Shown: positions 8,138 through 16,875 of the stretch, in pieces | How the letters are laid out: every line of letters starts with the position of its first letter | How positions within the stretch are numbered: position 1 is the stretch's first letter | Assembly (NCBI GenBank): GCA_030530605.1 | Contig: JAUMUO010000001.1 | Coordinates: 6,916-59,428 of the forward strand | Direction of reading: 5' to 3' | Origin: Candidatus Saccharimonadota bacterium | GTDB taxonomy: Bacteria > Patescibacteriota > Saccharimonadia > Saccharimonadales > Saccharimonadaceae | DNA length: 52,513 nt | Made by a program: the position numbers and the translations under genes | Notes under the pieces: generated by a model | Seen by the model: the letters and a program-made list of their open reading frames with translations, nothing else | What the model was told of the DNA's origin: nothing | The model's database searches: none

Positions 8138-8737
8138 TTATACCATAGAAAGCCAGTAAAATCTTTCTAAATTGCCTTTTTTACCAGCCAAATTATTATC
8201 TTTCTTCCCCTTAATCACAAAACCATTACTCTTTAACCAACCTTCAAAATCCCGAATAATTTCCCGCCGCACACGTTCATTTTTCACCACCCCTCGATTA
8301 AGCTGAGAATCTAAAGCCTCAAATTGCGGTTTTAGCATTACTAGAAACTCTGTTTTAGCACTAGCGATATACTTTTTAGCATAAGCAAGTACCGGTTTTA
8401 GGCTAATAAACGATACGTCCGCCAAAATCACATCCGGATTCGGAATAATCACCTTCTTGGCCATACCGTCCAATTCATCATTCTTGTGTCCTTCCGCCAC
8501 CACGTCAAAAATATCCGTCTTCTCGTGAAGCTCCACTTTTGAATCAAACCGAAGCGGCGCTTTCATCTGTCTTGCCCCCTTCTCCACCGCCACCACCATC
8601 AAAGCCCCAGCAGCCAAAGCAAACTCCGTAAATCCTCCCGTAGAGGAACCAATATCAAGCACTGTCTTCCCCCGAAAATCAAAATTGAAGGCCAAACTCG
8701 CGCCTTCAATCTTGAATTCTGCTCTAGAGACCGCCAT
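8138..8737 (-). CDS. tlyA: TlyA-like FtsJ-fold RNA methyltransferase without S4 domain
   Basis: TlyA methylates 16S/23S rRNA 2'-O positions using SAM. This 199-residue form starts VSRAEFKIEGA, aligning with the VSRGG.KL segment of TlyA that follows the S4 RNA-binding domain; the S4 domain of about 60 residues is absent. The SAM-binding loop VLDIGSSTGGFTE (30-42), VILADVSFISL and MLKPQFE are conserved. The start overlaps the efp stop (TAATG), so translation is probably coupled. It is last in the rpsF-ssb-rpsR-efp-tlyA operon. Loss of S4 may change the target; I infer an rRNA methyltransferase but cannot name the site. Confidence 0.85.
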   Translation of the reverse strand: MAVSRAEFKIEGASLAFNFDFRGKTVLDIGSSTGGFTEFALAAGALMVVAVEKGARQMKAPLRFDSKVELHEKTDIFDVVAEGHKNDELDGMAKKVIIPNPDVILADVSFISLKPVLAYAKKYIASAKTEFLVMLKPQFEALDSQLNRGVVKNERVRREIIRDFEGWLKSNGFVIKGKKDNNLAGKKGNLERFYWLSMV

Positions 8738-9297
8738 TATTTTTTACGCTCTCTATAAGCTCCTGTTTCAGTATCTACCGAAACCACATCACCAGTCTTA
8801 ATAAATGCTGGTACACGAATCACCACGCCGGTTTCCAAAGTTGCATCCTTTGTCACCGAAGTAGATGTATCGCCCTTTACAGCGGTCTCTGTATAAGTCA
8901 CCTCAAGCCAAAGATTCTTCGGAAGCACCAAGTTAATCGGAGTTCCGTTATAGAACTGGATTTCCATCTCGTCGCCATCCTTCATATAGGAGGCAGAATC
9001 CCCTACCATGTCGGCAGCTAACTCATATTGTTCAAAAGTTGATGGGTCCATAAAATAGAACTTCTCATCATCCTTATACAAATACTGGACTTTCTTAGTT
9101 GTTACCTCGGCCGGCTCAATCTTCTCCTGACCCTTAAAAGTCTTTGGAAGTAGCGCCCCAGTAATCAAGTTCTTAACTTTTACATTCACAATGGAACCAC
9201 CCCGTCCCATCACTTTTTGAGCATATTCAACCACCTTGTATGGCTGCCCATCCAAGGTAATCAAAACGTTTTTCTTCAAATCCGTTGGACCATACAT
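8737..9297 (-). CDS. efp: Elongation factor P
   Basis: Binds ribosomes stalled on consecutive prolines and stimulates peptide-bond formation. It has 186 residues with the expected three beta-barrel domains; the C-terminal signature VIRVPAFIKTGDVVSVDTET is intact. The tip of the domain I loop reads VMGRGGSI, putting arginine (R32) where many EF-Ps carry a modified lysine. In Pseudomonas and Neisseria R32 is rhamnosylated by EarP, but no EarP gene is visible here. The gene sits between rpsR and tlyA in an operon of translation genes. Confidence 0.95.
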   Translation of the reverse strand: MYGPTDLKKNVLITLDGQPYKVVEYAQKVMGRGGSIVNVKVKNLITGALLPKTFKGQEKIEPAEVTTKKVQYLYKDDEKFYFMDPSTFEQYELAADMVGDSASYMKDGDEMEIQFYNGTPINLVLPKNLWLEVTYTETAVKGDTSTSVTKDATLETGVVIRVPAFIKTGDVVSVDTETGAYRERKK

Positions 9298-9317
9298 AAC
9301 AAATTTCCTTCCTTAAA

Positions 9318-9512
9318 TTATTCGGATACAAAAGGTAGCAACGCAATGTGGCGAGCTCTCTTCACAGCCACAGCCAACTGTCTCTGTTGCTTTGCTGAAA
9401 GACCAGTCTTTGCGATTGGCTCAATCCGGCCATAAGCATCAATGTATCTCTGTAATGTCTTCACATCTCTGTAATCGAAGTACAGATTTGGATCATTCTT
9501 AATCTTACGCAT
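9318..9512 (-). CDS. rpsR: 30S ribosomal protein S18
   Basis: A small-subunit protein that binds 16S rRNA as a heterodimer with S6. In 64 residues it shows [33 protein letters not shown] and [13 protein letters not shown], the S18 core, with a trimmed N-terminus compared with the usual 70-80 residues. It lies downstream of ssb in the classic rpsF-ssb-rpsR order. Confidence 0.96.
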   Translation of the reverse strand: MRKIKNDPNLYFDYRDVKTLQRYIDAYGRIEPIAKTGLSAKQQRQLAVAVKRARHIALLPFVSE

Positions 9513-9552
9513 TTTAATTCCTTATTTAGTTTACCTTATAACCTCTCTTAAA

Positions 9553-9999
9553 CTAGAATGGGATTTCGGAAAGATCTACCTCATCTGGGATATCTTCCGG
9601 TACCACTTCTGGCGCACCTGTACTAGCAGGAGCACTGGCAGAGCCAGCATCACCACCCTGAGTGCCTCTCGGCAAGAAATTGAAATCTTCTACTACAATT
9701 TCTACACGAGAACGCTTCTGTCCGCTAGTTTTATCTTCCCAGCTTCTCTGTTCAAGACGCCCGGAAATCAGCACTCCAGAGCCCTTCTTAGCATATTGGC
9801 TGATAGTCTCGCTGAGCTTGCCCCAAGCTGAACAATCTAAAAACGAAACCTGATCAACATTATTACCCGACCCATCACGATAAGTCCGGTTCACTGCCAC
9901 TGAGAACGAGCAAACGCTCGCACCGTTTGGAGTGGTTCTAAGTTCCGGGTCACGTGTTAAATTCCCCATTATAATTGCTTTAGAAAAGCCTCTGGCCAT
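9553..9999 (-). CDS. ssb: Single-stranded DNA-binding protein
   Basis: Coats single-stranded DNA in replication and repair and recruits partners through its acidic tail. It has 148 residues: an OB fold (about 1-110, with IMGNLTRDPELRTTPNG, WGKLSETISQYAKKG and LISGRLEQRSWED), a Gly/Ala/Pro linker, and a C-terminal tip DLSEIPF, a conservative variant of the DDDIPF docking peptide. It starts three bases after the rpsF stop, so it is probably coupled to S6 translation. Confidence 0.96.
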   Translation of the reverse strand: MARGFSKAIIMGNLTRDPELRTTPNGASVCSFSVAVNRTYRDGSGNNVDQVSFLDCSAWGKLSETISQYAKKGSGVLISGRLEQRSWEDKTSGQKRSRVEIVVEDFNFLPRGTQGGDAGSASAPASTGAPEVVPEDIPDEVDLSEIPF

Positions 10000-10002
10000 A
10001 GT

Positions 10003-10392
10003 TTATTCCTCCTTATTATCTTTATCGTCCACACCTTCTTCGGCTTCAGCCTCTTCGGCCTCGCCATTTTTCTCCGCTTCAGCGCGGCGCTCTTCGTATT
10101 TCTTTTTCTTCTCGTCTTTCACGACCAAAAGATATCGAATTACTTCGTCAGTGATGTTTAGAGCGTCAGAAATCTTCTTCGGCGCATCAGCTGGAAGTTC
10201 TACGTCATAGAAGTAGTAAATTGCATATTCAACACCTTTGATGCTGTATGCAAGTCTCTTCTTGCCGTCTTCTGTCGTTTTGACAATTTTACCGCCGTTA
10301 TCAGAAACTAGTTTCTCTACTTTCTTTAGGGCCGGTTCTAGATTCATCTCTAAATCGGGATGAATCAAAACAGTGAGTTCGTAAACTTTCAT
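10003..10392 (-). CDS. rpsF: 30S ribosomal protein S6
   Basis: Partner of S18 on the 30S platform. In 129 residues the ferredoxin-like core (MKVYELTVLIHPDLE, GKKRLAYSIKGVEYAIYYFY, DEVIRYLLVVKDE) is followed by an acidic Glu/Ala-rich tail of about 30 residues that is longer than in many bacteria. It leads the operon. The promoter is GTGTATAAT (TATAAT at 10457-10462, minus), giving a leader of about 55 bases that folds into a hairpin exposing CCG. Confidence 0.96.
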   Translation of the reverse strand: MKVYELTVLIHPDLEMNLEPALKKVEKLVSDNGGKIVKTTEDGKKRLAYSIKGVEYAIYYFYDVELPADAPKKISDALNITDEVIRYLLVVKDEKKKKYEERRAEAEKNGEAEEAEAEEGVDDKDNKEE

Positions 10393-10411
10393 TTATACTC
10401 CCTTGGTTAAA

Positions 10412-10437
10412 GCAGATACGGCAAATCCTATCTGCTG
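10412..10437 (-). promoter_or_regulatory. Candidate S6:S18 autoregulatory leader hairpin
   Basis: In the rpsF leader RNA an eight-base stem (AGCAGATA/TATCTGCT) closes a ten-base loop GGATTTGCCG. Known rpsF leaders are bound by the S6:S18 complex through a CCG in an unpaired segment next to a stem, mimicking the 16S site. The CCG lies in the 3' side of this loop. The family match is inferred from position and the CCG, not from a covariance search. Confidence 0.5.
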
Positions 10438-10514
10438 AGCTAATATTACAGAAACAATTATACACCTTTTCTCTATTTTAAGCAAGCAGGCGACGACCAG
10501 CGTCCAGAAACCCC

Positions 10515-12743
10515 TTAGCTCCCATTTGCCAATTCGTCAAACTCTTCCATTGAGTGAATCAAAACTTCTCTCGGTTTATTTCCATTTGCTTCCCCAATCA
10601 CCCCAATTTGCTCAAACCAAATCGCAAGTCCAGACACAAACCCGTGCCCCTTACCAAGATAAGTCTGAAGCATCGCCGTTGCGAATTTACCCTTAGAAAG
10701 CGTAATCTCCACTGCTTTTCTCACCACTGGGTCATTCGGGTCAAATCTTCGTCCCATATCACCAATCGAACCACCCATTGCCGGACCAACCCCAACCGAC
10801 ACCGCCTGTGAAATCACCTCTTTGTTATATTCTGGTGGTCTCTGCTCCTTCAAGAAATTCGCCACCTTGATTTCTTCCTCATCCTCCAGCATCGCCCCCT
10901 GAATACGACGTGGCACGCCCTGCATATCCGTAGTCAGCATCAACATATCACCCTTACCAAGCAATTTCTCCGCCCCACCTTTATCAAGCATCACCATAGA
11001 GTCTGTGGTAGAAGACACCGCAAACGCAATTCTTGCCGGCACATTACCTTTAATAAGACCTGTCACCACTTTCACAATCGGCTTCTGAGTCGCCAAAACT
11101 AGATGGATACCTGCCGCACGCCCCATCTGTGCAATTCGCACAATCGGCGGCTCCATTTCCTTCCCTGCTTGCATCATAATATCAGACATCTCATCAATCA
11201 CAATCACAATATATGGCATCTTACCGCCGTCGTGCTTCTGCTCGTTGCCATCTGCATCCTCTTTTACTACTTTACCCCCATCTTGCGCCTTCTTCTTGTT
11301 ATAAGAAACAATGTTTTTCACCCCTTCTTCAGCAAACAACGTATACCGTCTAGTCATCTCATTTACGGCCCACTTCAACGAGGATACCGCCTCGGCCGTC
11401 TCTGAAATAATCGGTGTGAGAAGATGCGGAATATCGGCATATTGCACCATCTCCACTCTCTTCGGATCAATAATAATAAACTTAAGATCAGACGGCGAAT
11501 TACGATAAAGAAGCGACACAATCATCGCGTTCGTCATCACCGACTTACCAGAACCAGTAGTACCCGCAATCAGAAGGTGCGGCATCTTAGCCAAATTCGC
11601 CACCACCGACTTACCAGAAATATCTTTCCCTACTGCGAAAGTCAAAGGATCGTCCGCATTTTTCCATTCTGGACTCTCGAGCAAAACTCTGAGCCCCACC
11701 GCTGCCGGCTTAGCATTTGGAATCTCAACACCCACTAGCGAAGTCCCTGGAATTGGAGCTTCAATACGCACCTTCGCCACCGAAAGATTTAGTGCCAACT
11801 CCTTATCACGCGCCAAAATCTTGGAAAGATTTACCCCAGCTGGTGGTTTCAAAGTATACTGTGTCACGCGCGGGCCAATGTTTGCCCCGTCCATCTCTAC
11901 ATCAATACCAAAATCTGCTAAAGTAGATTTAATAATAAACGCATTTTGCTGAACATTGCCCGGGTCTGCCGGCGACGACACCTTCTCCAATAAATCAAGC
12001 GGTGGCATCTTCCAATTCGGATCACCCACCTCCACTAGCGCCTTCTCCACCGGCTTCTCTGTCTTCACTGTCTCTTTCTTTTCGGCCGGCTTCTTAATCG
12101 CACTCTTCTTTAGGAGCGAAAACTTCTTTTTCGGTTTCTTTTCAACCGGCTTTGTCTCGCCCGAAATCTTTAGCTCGGTCTTCTTCGCCGGCGCATCAAT
12201 TGTAATATCATCCTCATTTTCTTCTCTCTTCTTACCTCTAACCTTTGCAAACACTGCCATCGGTGAAACCTGCAGCACAAAGATACTCGTTACGAAAATC
12301 AAGAACGCATAAATTAGCACCGCGGCAACCGACCCAAGATTCCCAGAAACCATCTTGTCCATCTCCGCTCCGGTCGTGCCACCGTTTTTGAACACACCAA
12401 ACAGGCCTGTGAACCAAACTAGCATCAGAAGTGTAGAAATCAAAATTCGCATCGGCAACCTGTTCCCCTCTGCTCTGAAAATACTTATCGCAAGATATAC
12501 CAACGCCGCCGGAACAAGATAAACGGAAAAACCAATCGTCTTGTAAACTTCTTTATGGATTGAGTTTAAGAGCGCCCCACTACTCCCAAACCACATAAAG
12601 ACAATCACAATGGCGAGCAAAATCATAAACACCCCGAAAACCTGCCAACCAAAGCCACTCGGCATCTCGGCCTGTTTTCGCACCGGCGCTGTCTTTTTCG
12701 CTGCCGGCTTTCTGCCACGTTTTGCTGTTTTCCTCCTTGCCAT
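10515..12743 (-). CDS. ftsK: DNA translocase FtsK/SpoIIIE
   Basis: A membrane-anchored hexameric ATPase that pumps chromosomal DNA through the division septum. Of 742 residues, a basic N-terminus leads into four predicted membrane helices (about 32-52, 71-89, 98-117, 136-158). A Lys/Glu-rich linker (170-240), the alpha-beta motor with Walker A AGTTGSGKS (393-401) and a Walker B ending VIVIDEMSD, and a C-terminal winged-helix gamma domain (about 665-735) follow. The linker is far shorter than in E. coli FtsK and closer to SpoIIIE. TATAAT at 12750-12755 (minus) ends six bases before the ATG, with no Shine-Dalgarno site, so the mRNA is predicted leaderless. Confidence 0.96.
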   Translation of the reverse strand: MARRKTAKRGRKPAAKKTAPVRKQAEMPSGFGWQVFGVFMILLAIVIVFMWFGSSGALLNSIHKEVYKTIGFSVYLVPAALVYLAISIFRAEGNRLPMRILISTLLMLVWFTGLFGVFKNGGTTGAEMDKMVSGNLGSVAAVLIYAFLIFVTSIFVLQVSPMAVFAKVRGKKREENEDDITIDAPAKKTELKISGETKPVEKKPKKKFSLLKKSAIKKPAEKKETVKTEKPVEKALVEVGDPNWKMPPLDLLEKVSSPADPGNVQQNAFIIKSTLADFGIDVEMDGANIGPRVTQYTLKPPAGVNLSKILARDKELALNLSVAKVRIEAPIPGTSLVGVEIPNAKPAAVGLRVLLESPEWKNADDPLTFAVGKDISGKSVVANLAKMPHLLIAGTTGSGKSVMTNAMIVSLLYRNSPSDLKFIIIDPKRVEMVQYADIPHLLTPIISETAEAVSSLKWAVNEMTRRYTLFAEEGVKNIVSYNKKKAQDGGKVVKEDADGNEQKHDGGKMPYIVIVIDEMSDIMMQAGKEMEPPIVRIAQMGRAAGIHLVLATQKPIVKVVTGLIKGNVPARIAFAVSSTTDSMVMLDKGGAEKLLGKGDMLMLTTDMQGVPRRIQGAMLEDEEEIKVANFLKEQRPPEYNKEVISQAVSVGVGPAMGGSIGDMGRRFDPNDPVVRKAVEITLSKGKFATAMLQTYLGKGHGFVSGLAIWFEQIGVIGEANGNKPREVLIHSMEEFDELANGS

Positions 12744-12763
12744 AAATCTATTATATCATAGAT

Positions 12764-14953
12764 TTATACTTGTGGTACCTTCTTCATAGAAAGTGATAAT
12801 TTCCCTCTATCATCAATCGCCGTAAGTTTAACATTAACCTCTTGCCCGACTTTGAGCACATCCGAAACATTTTCAACCCGATCATCTTTAATCTGCGAAA
12901 TATGTAGCATCCCATCAATGCCAGGAAGAATATTCACAAACGCGCCAAAATCTTTAATTGAAACAACTTTACCCTTATAAATCTTGCCAACTTCTGGCTC
13001 CTCAACCAGGCCCTTCACCCAATCTACAGCCTTAGCAATTGAATCTGGGTTGTTACCAGAAATTGTCACCAGACCACTGTCATCAATATCAACTTGCGCA
13101 CCAGTTTCCTCAACAATCTTGTTGATGGTCTCGCCACCTTTACCAATCACAGTCCCGATCTTTGAAGGATTAATCTGGACCTTCTCAATCTGTGGTGCAA
13201 ACTGAGAAATCTTCTCGCGTGGACCAGGCAACACCGAAAGCATATGATTTAGAATAAACATTCTACCATCGTGAGACTGCTTAATTGCCTTTTCCAAAAC
13301 CTCAACCGGCAAACCATGAACTTTCATATCCATCTGAAGCGCGGTGATACCCTCGGTCGTACCAGTCACCTTGAAGTCCATATCACCAGCAAAGTCCTCT
13401 GCATCCATCAAATCCGTTAGAACATAGGCCTTATCAACATCAGCCGGTGTAATCTCTGTACCCTTTGGTACATCCACCATCAAGCCCATCGCCACGCCGG
13501 AAACTGGGCGAACTAGTGGCACACCAGCATCCATCAAAGCAAGGCAGGAAGAACAGGTAGCTGCCATAGAAGTAGAGCCGTTTTGAGACATAATCTCAGT
13601 CACACTCCGAATAGCATATGGGAAATCCTCTTTAGAAGGAAGTACTGGAATCAAAGCCCGCTCTGCCAAATAGCCATGACCAACCTCGCGGCGACCTGGA
13701 GAACCTAATCTACCAGTCTCACCAACCGTATAGCAAGGTGCATTATAATGATGCATATAGCGTCTCTCGCCATCGGTCACTTCCATTGTATCTACAATCT
13801 GGGAGAATGAAAGTGGTGCCAGTGTTACCACGTTCAAAGCCTGTGTCAGACCACGTGTGAACAGAGACGAACCGTGAGTTCTCGGCAAAATCCCCACTTG
13901 TGAAGAAAGCGGGCGCACCTCTGTGAGTTTACGGCCATCTGGACGTACACCATCCTCAATAATCGCCCGACGGACCTCATGATGAACTGCAAGCTCAAAT
14001 GCATCGTGATAATCTTTAGCAAATTTCTCGTTATAATCTGCAATCTTTTCCTCTAAAGTATCGCCTTCCCCAAGTTCATCGGCAAACTCCGTATCCATAT
14101 CAGTGCGGAGTTTATCACAAATCTCGGCACGCTCTAGAACGTTCCCTCGAATCACCGAACCCTTCTCACCAAAGTGCTTTTCAGCCCATTTATCGACTTT
14201 AGCCTGAATTTCTTCATCTGGTAGCACTAATTCATATTCCTTTTCGGCCACCGCTACTAATTTGCGAAGTTCTTCCTGAAGTTTAAGTGCTGGCTGAGCC
14301 TCTTTTACAGCCCACTTCATCGCATCAATAATCACTTCTTCTGGCACCTCATTCGCACCAGCTTCCACCATCATCACCTTGTCACCTCTAACAGCTACCA
14401 CGAGGTCAAGGTCAGAAGCCTCTCTCTCCTCTGGAGATAAGAAGGCCTTAAACTTACCATCAACCCGGCCAATTCTAAGCCCTGCTACTGGCCCATCAAA
14501 TGGCACGCCAGCATTAAGAAGGGCCGAAGAAGCCGCAATCATACCAACTACATCTGGTCTAAAAGATGGGTCCATCGAAAGCACCGTCGCCACCACCTGC
14601 ACCTCTTGGCGATAACCCTTTGGAAACAGCGGACGAATCGGGCGGTCAATCAAGCGCCCCACCAAAATCGCCTCATCTGCCGGCTTTCCTTCCCTTTTTA
14701 GGAACTTCGAACCAGAGATTTTACCAGCCGCATAAAACTTTTCCTCATAATCAATTGAGAGCGGGAAGAAATCTTGCATTACTGGGTCTTTTGAAACCAC
14801 TACACTCCCCAAAATTACTGTGTCGCCATAGCGCACCACCACAGAGGAAGTAGTCCTAAAACCTACTCTGTTCACCTCTAGGGAGAGCTTGCGCCCCTGC
14901 CACTCGGTCTCTACTGATGTTGTTTTTAACCCCTTAGGATTAATAATATCCAT
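12764..14953 (-). CDS. pnp: Polyribonucleotide nucleotidyltransferase (PNPase)
   Basis: A phosphorolytic 3'-5' exoribonuclease. I choose the start at 14953 (MDIINPKG), giving 729 residues, because GAGGAAAGG lies six to seven bases upstream and the protein aligns from here; a 25-codon in-frame extension upstream is not PNPase-like. The domains are RNase PH-like 1 (about 15-145), a helical linker, RNase PH-like 2 with catalytic-site GSTSMAATCSS, a KH domain (IGTVIGKGGETINKI) and an S1 domain (GKVVSIKDFGAFVNILPGID). The leader of about 90 bases follows a TGGTAGACT -10 (15047-15052, minus). E. coli pnp is autoregulated through its leader; whether that holds here is not visible. Confidence 0.96.
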   Translation of the reverse strand: MDIINPKGLKTTSVETEWQGRKLSLEVNRVGFRTTSSVVVRYGDTVILGSVVVSKDPVMQDFFPLSIDYEEKFYAAGKISGSKFLKREGKPADEAILVGRLIDRPIRPLFPKGYRQEVQVVATVLSMDPSFRPDVVGMIAASSALLNAGVPFDGPVAGLRIGRVDGKFKAFLSPEEREASDLDLVVAVRGDKVMMVEAGANEVPEEVIIDAMKWAVKEAQPALKLQEELRKLVAVAEKEYELVLPDEEIQAKVDKWAEKHFGEKGSVIRGNVLERAEICDKLRTDMDTEFADELGEGDTLEEKIADYNEKFAKDYHDAFELAVHHEVRRAIIEDGVRPDGRKLTEVRPLSSQVGILPRTHGSSLFTRGLTQALNVVTLAPLSFSQIVDTMEVTDGERRYMHHYNAPCYTVGETGRLGSPGRREVGHGYLAERALIPVLPSKEDFPYAIRSVTEIMSQNGSTSMAATCSSCLALMDAGVPLVRPVSGVAMGLMVDVPKGTEITPADVDKAYVLTDLMDAEDFAGDMDFKVTGTTEGITALQMDMKVHGLPVEVLEKAIKQSHDGRMFILNHMLSVLPGPREKISQFAPQIEKVQINPSKIGTVIGKGGETINKIVEETGAQVDIDDSGLVTISGNNPDSIAKAVDWVKGLVEEPEVGKIYKGKVVSIKDFGAFVNILPGIDGMLHISQIKDDRVENVSDVLKVGQEVNVKLTAIDDRGKLSLSMKKVPQV

Positions 14954-15082
14954 AAAATACCTTTCCTCGGGAAAATACCAGATAAACATCCTCGAAATTT
15001 CCAAGAGATTTATCCGCCATTTTCCCAATTATTAACTTACATATCTAGTCTACCATCTCTTGTTTTTTTCGTCAATCTGTGC

Positions 15083-15088
15083 TATAAT
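15083..15088 (+). promoter_or_regulatory. Promoter of the orphan 220-aa gene
   Basis: TGCTATAAT at the -10, with TTGTTT (15060-15065) 17 bases upstream as -35. The leader is about 40 bases and contains a GGGGG-type Shine-Dalgarno site. Confidence 0.65.
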
Positions 15089-15132
15089 AGATAGGTTGTT
15101 TAGAAACTGTTTATAGTTAAGGGGGTTAAAAC

Positions 15133-15795
15133 ATGAACCTTATCAAAAGTAACGGCACTGGGAAACCAACTTTGAGGGAGGCTTCCTTCAATCGCTCAGC
15201 TGGCTTCGGCAAGATTGTTATCAAGGGAACTTTATCGGTCTGTCAGGGTATCGATGATCCCGTCATCGAGATCTTCAACGCAGTTCAACTTTTCAAGCAA
15301 GCTGTCGTGCTGAACAGGTATGGTAAAGAACTTGTGAATTTCACACCTCTTTTCCCTGAAAAGAGCAAGGGCACAATTTCCTATAAGTTGATGCCTTCCA
15401 AGCCTGCTGGTATCTCTGTTGAAAAGTTTCTTAGTGACGCTGAAGAGACTTTCGACATATTCTACAAAGACCTCTTCGTGGCGTCGTTCAATCAATTCTT
15501 GAACGACGATAATGAGATGTGTAACTACAATGGTTATAATCTCTACGAGGCTTGTATGAAACGTATTGAAGAAGAACCCGACCCGAAGAAGCGCAGTTAC
15601 GACATCAGAACGATCAGGATGCTTCTGGGAGACTTCATTAACTTTATTGGTCTTCCCTTACCCAAGAGCAAATCGGCGTATTCGCGTCAAGCTGCACTCT
15701 TATCGGAAGAGCTCCTGGCTTCCACAAAGTATGGAAGTAGCGTCATCAGCTTCTTCCACGACCCTAATAAGGTCAAGGAGCTCATAGAAGCCTAG
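15133..15795 (+). CDS. Orphan 220-aa protein of unknown function
   Basis: Not recognised. A soluble protein with a beta-rich first third (SAGFGKIVIKGTLSVCQG...) and a helical remainder (EETFDIFYKDLFVASFNQFL, DIRTIRMLLGDFINFIGLPL, AALLSEELLAS). There is no signal peptide or membrane helix. It is a single-gene unit with a strong promoter, the site AAGGGGG about seven bases before ATG and a clean terminator. It uses AAG, TTC and CTT codons more freely than its AAA/ATT-preferring neighbours, a style shared with the ANL ligase and the small genes near 42 and 45.5 kb. That may mean high expression or foreign origin. Confidence 0.8.
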   Translation: MNLIKSNGTGKPTLREASFNRSAGFGKIVIKGTLSVCQGIDDPVIEIFNAVQLFKQAVVLNRYGKELVNFTPLFPEKSKGTISYKLMPSKPAGISVEKFLSDAEETFDIFYKDLFVASFNQFLNDDNEMCNYNGYNLYEACMKRIEEEPDPKKRSYDIRTIRMLLGDFINFIGLPLPKSKSAYSRQAALLSEELLASTKYGSSVISFFHDPNKVKELIEA

Positions 15796-15801
15796 CACCT
15801 T

Positions 15802-15835
15802 ATAACCCTTGTCTTTTAGACAGGGGTTATTTTTT
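15802..15835 (+). terminator. Terminator of the orphan 220-aa gene
   Basis: ATAACCC/GGGTTAT outer and TTGTC/GACAG inner stems around TTTTA, followed by TTTTT. The truB promoter begins immediately downstream. Confidence 0.8.
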
Positions 15836-15851
15836 GTGTTACACTATACCT

Positions 15852-16517
15852 ATGTTCGACCAGATGATTTTAATTGATAAGCCCGAGAATATAACCTCTT
15901 TTGGGGTAGTTGCCCGTGTCCGCCGAGTTCTCTCTGAAAAAGCCGGAAAAAAGGTTAAAGTCGGCCACACCGGCACTCTAGACCCCTTTGCTACCGGCCT
16001 TCTAATCTTGATGTCTGGCAAAAACACTAAGAAATGCCAGGAGTTTTTAAAGCTCGACAAGCGCTACGAAGCTACTATTAAGCTTGGTTTCACTTCCACT
16101 ACCGGCGACCCCGAAGGAGAGCTTATTGAACACAAAAATTACTCAGCTCCTACCCCTGATGAGGTTAAAAAAGTTGTTCAAAGTTTTGTGGGCGAAATTG
16201 AGCAGACCGTCCCTCGCTTCTCTGCTGTTAAAATCGATGGCCGCCGGGCTTACGACCTTGCCAGAAAAGGCCAGGAAGTAGAGATGCCAAAAAGAACCGT
16301 CAAAATCTACGAAATCAATATCTTATCTTATGATTTTCCCTATCTTAAAATAGACTGTAAAGTTTCTTCTGGCACCTACATCCGCACTCTCGGCGAAGAT
16401 ATCGGAAAGGCTTTGAAAACCGGTGCCTACCTCACCACCCTCCGCCGCACCGAAATCGGCCCTTACAATGTTTCCGATTCCCTTCCCCTAAACACCTGGA
16501 TGAGTCAAAACTCATAA
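15852..16517 (+). CDS. truB: tRNA pseudouridine(55) synthase
   Basis: Isomerises U55 in the T-loop of tRNAs. It has 221 residues from the ATG at 15852; an earlier in-frame ATG would precede the promoter. The catalytic aspartate is in [14 protein letters not shown] (about 45-58), with [20 protein letters not shown] and [14 protein letters not shown] conserved. The C-terminal PUA domain found in many TruB proteins is absent, so this is a minimal enzyme. TACACT (15840-15845) preceded by GTGT ends six bases before the ATG, predicting a leaderless mRNA. It lies directly upstream of rpsO, a common neighbour. Confidence 0.95.
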   Translation: MFDQMILIDKPENITSFGVVARVRRVLSEKAGKKVKVGHTGTLDPFATGLLILMSGKNTKKCQEFLKLDKRYEATIKLGFTSTTGDPEGELIEHKNYSAPTPDEVKKVVQSFVGEIEQTVPRFSAVKIDGRRAYDLARKGQEVEMPKRTVKIYEINILSYDFPYLKIDCKVSSGTYIRTLGEDIGKALKTGAYLTTLRRTEIGPYNVSDSLPLNTWMSQNS

Positions 16518-16523
16518 AAAGCC

Positions 16524-16552
16524 TTGTAAAGTGTTACAAAGTGTGGTATAAT
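16524..16552 (+). promoter_or_regulatory. rpsO promoter
   Basis: TTGTAA, 17 bases, TGGTATAAT (TATAAT at 16547-16552). The -10 ends nine bases before the rpsO ATG, so the leader is at most a few bases. Confidence 0.8.
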
Positions 16553-16561
16553 CCTAACCAT

Positions 16562-16828
16562 ATGATTACTAAAGAGAAAAAAGGCGAGGCTATTGCTAAG
16601 CTTGCTCGCAACAAGAAGGATGTTGGTTCCCCTGAGGTTCAGGTTTCTATTTTAACCGAGCGCATCCTTGAGGTCACCGAGCACGTCAAGGCAAACAAGC
16701 ACGATTTTATGGCTCGCCGTGGTCTTATGCAAATGGTTGGTCAGCGCAAGAAACTTCTCAAATATCTTGAGAAAAACGATTTCGAGACTTACAAAGCCAC
16801 CGTTGCTAAACTCGGCCTCCGCAAATAG
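16562..16828 (+). CDS. rpsO: 30S ribosomal protein S15
   Basis: A primary 16S rRNA-binding protein of the 30S platform. It has 88 residues from 16562, the expected length. [39 protein letters not shown] and [20 protein letters not shown] are typical. The leader is too short for the pseudoknot regulation of E. coli rpsO. Confidence 0.97.
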   Translation: MITKEKKGEAIAKLARNKKDVGSPEVQVSILTERILEVTEHVKANKHDFMARRGLMQMVGQRKKLLKYLEKNDFETYKATVAKLGLRK

Positions 16829-16830
16829 CA

Positions 16831-16856
16831 AAAACCACCTTAACAGGTGGCTTTTT
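16831..16856 (+). terminator. rpsO terminator
   Basis: CCACCT/AGGTGG stem around TAAC, flanked by an A-run and followed by CTTTTT. It separates rpsO from the convergent DHH-like gene. Confidence 0.85.
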
Positions 16857-16875
16857 GTCGGCATGTAATTTACAG

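Noticed and set aside
14954-15028. A 25-codon N-terminal extension of PNPase
   Set aside because: It does not resemble PNPase, and the GAGGAAAGG site is correctly spaced only for the ATG at 14953.
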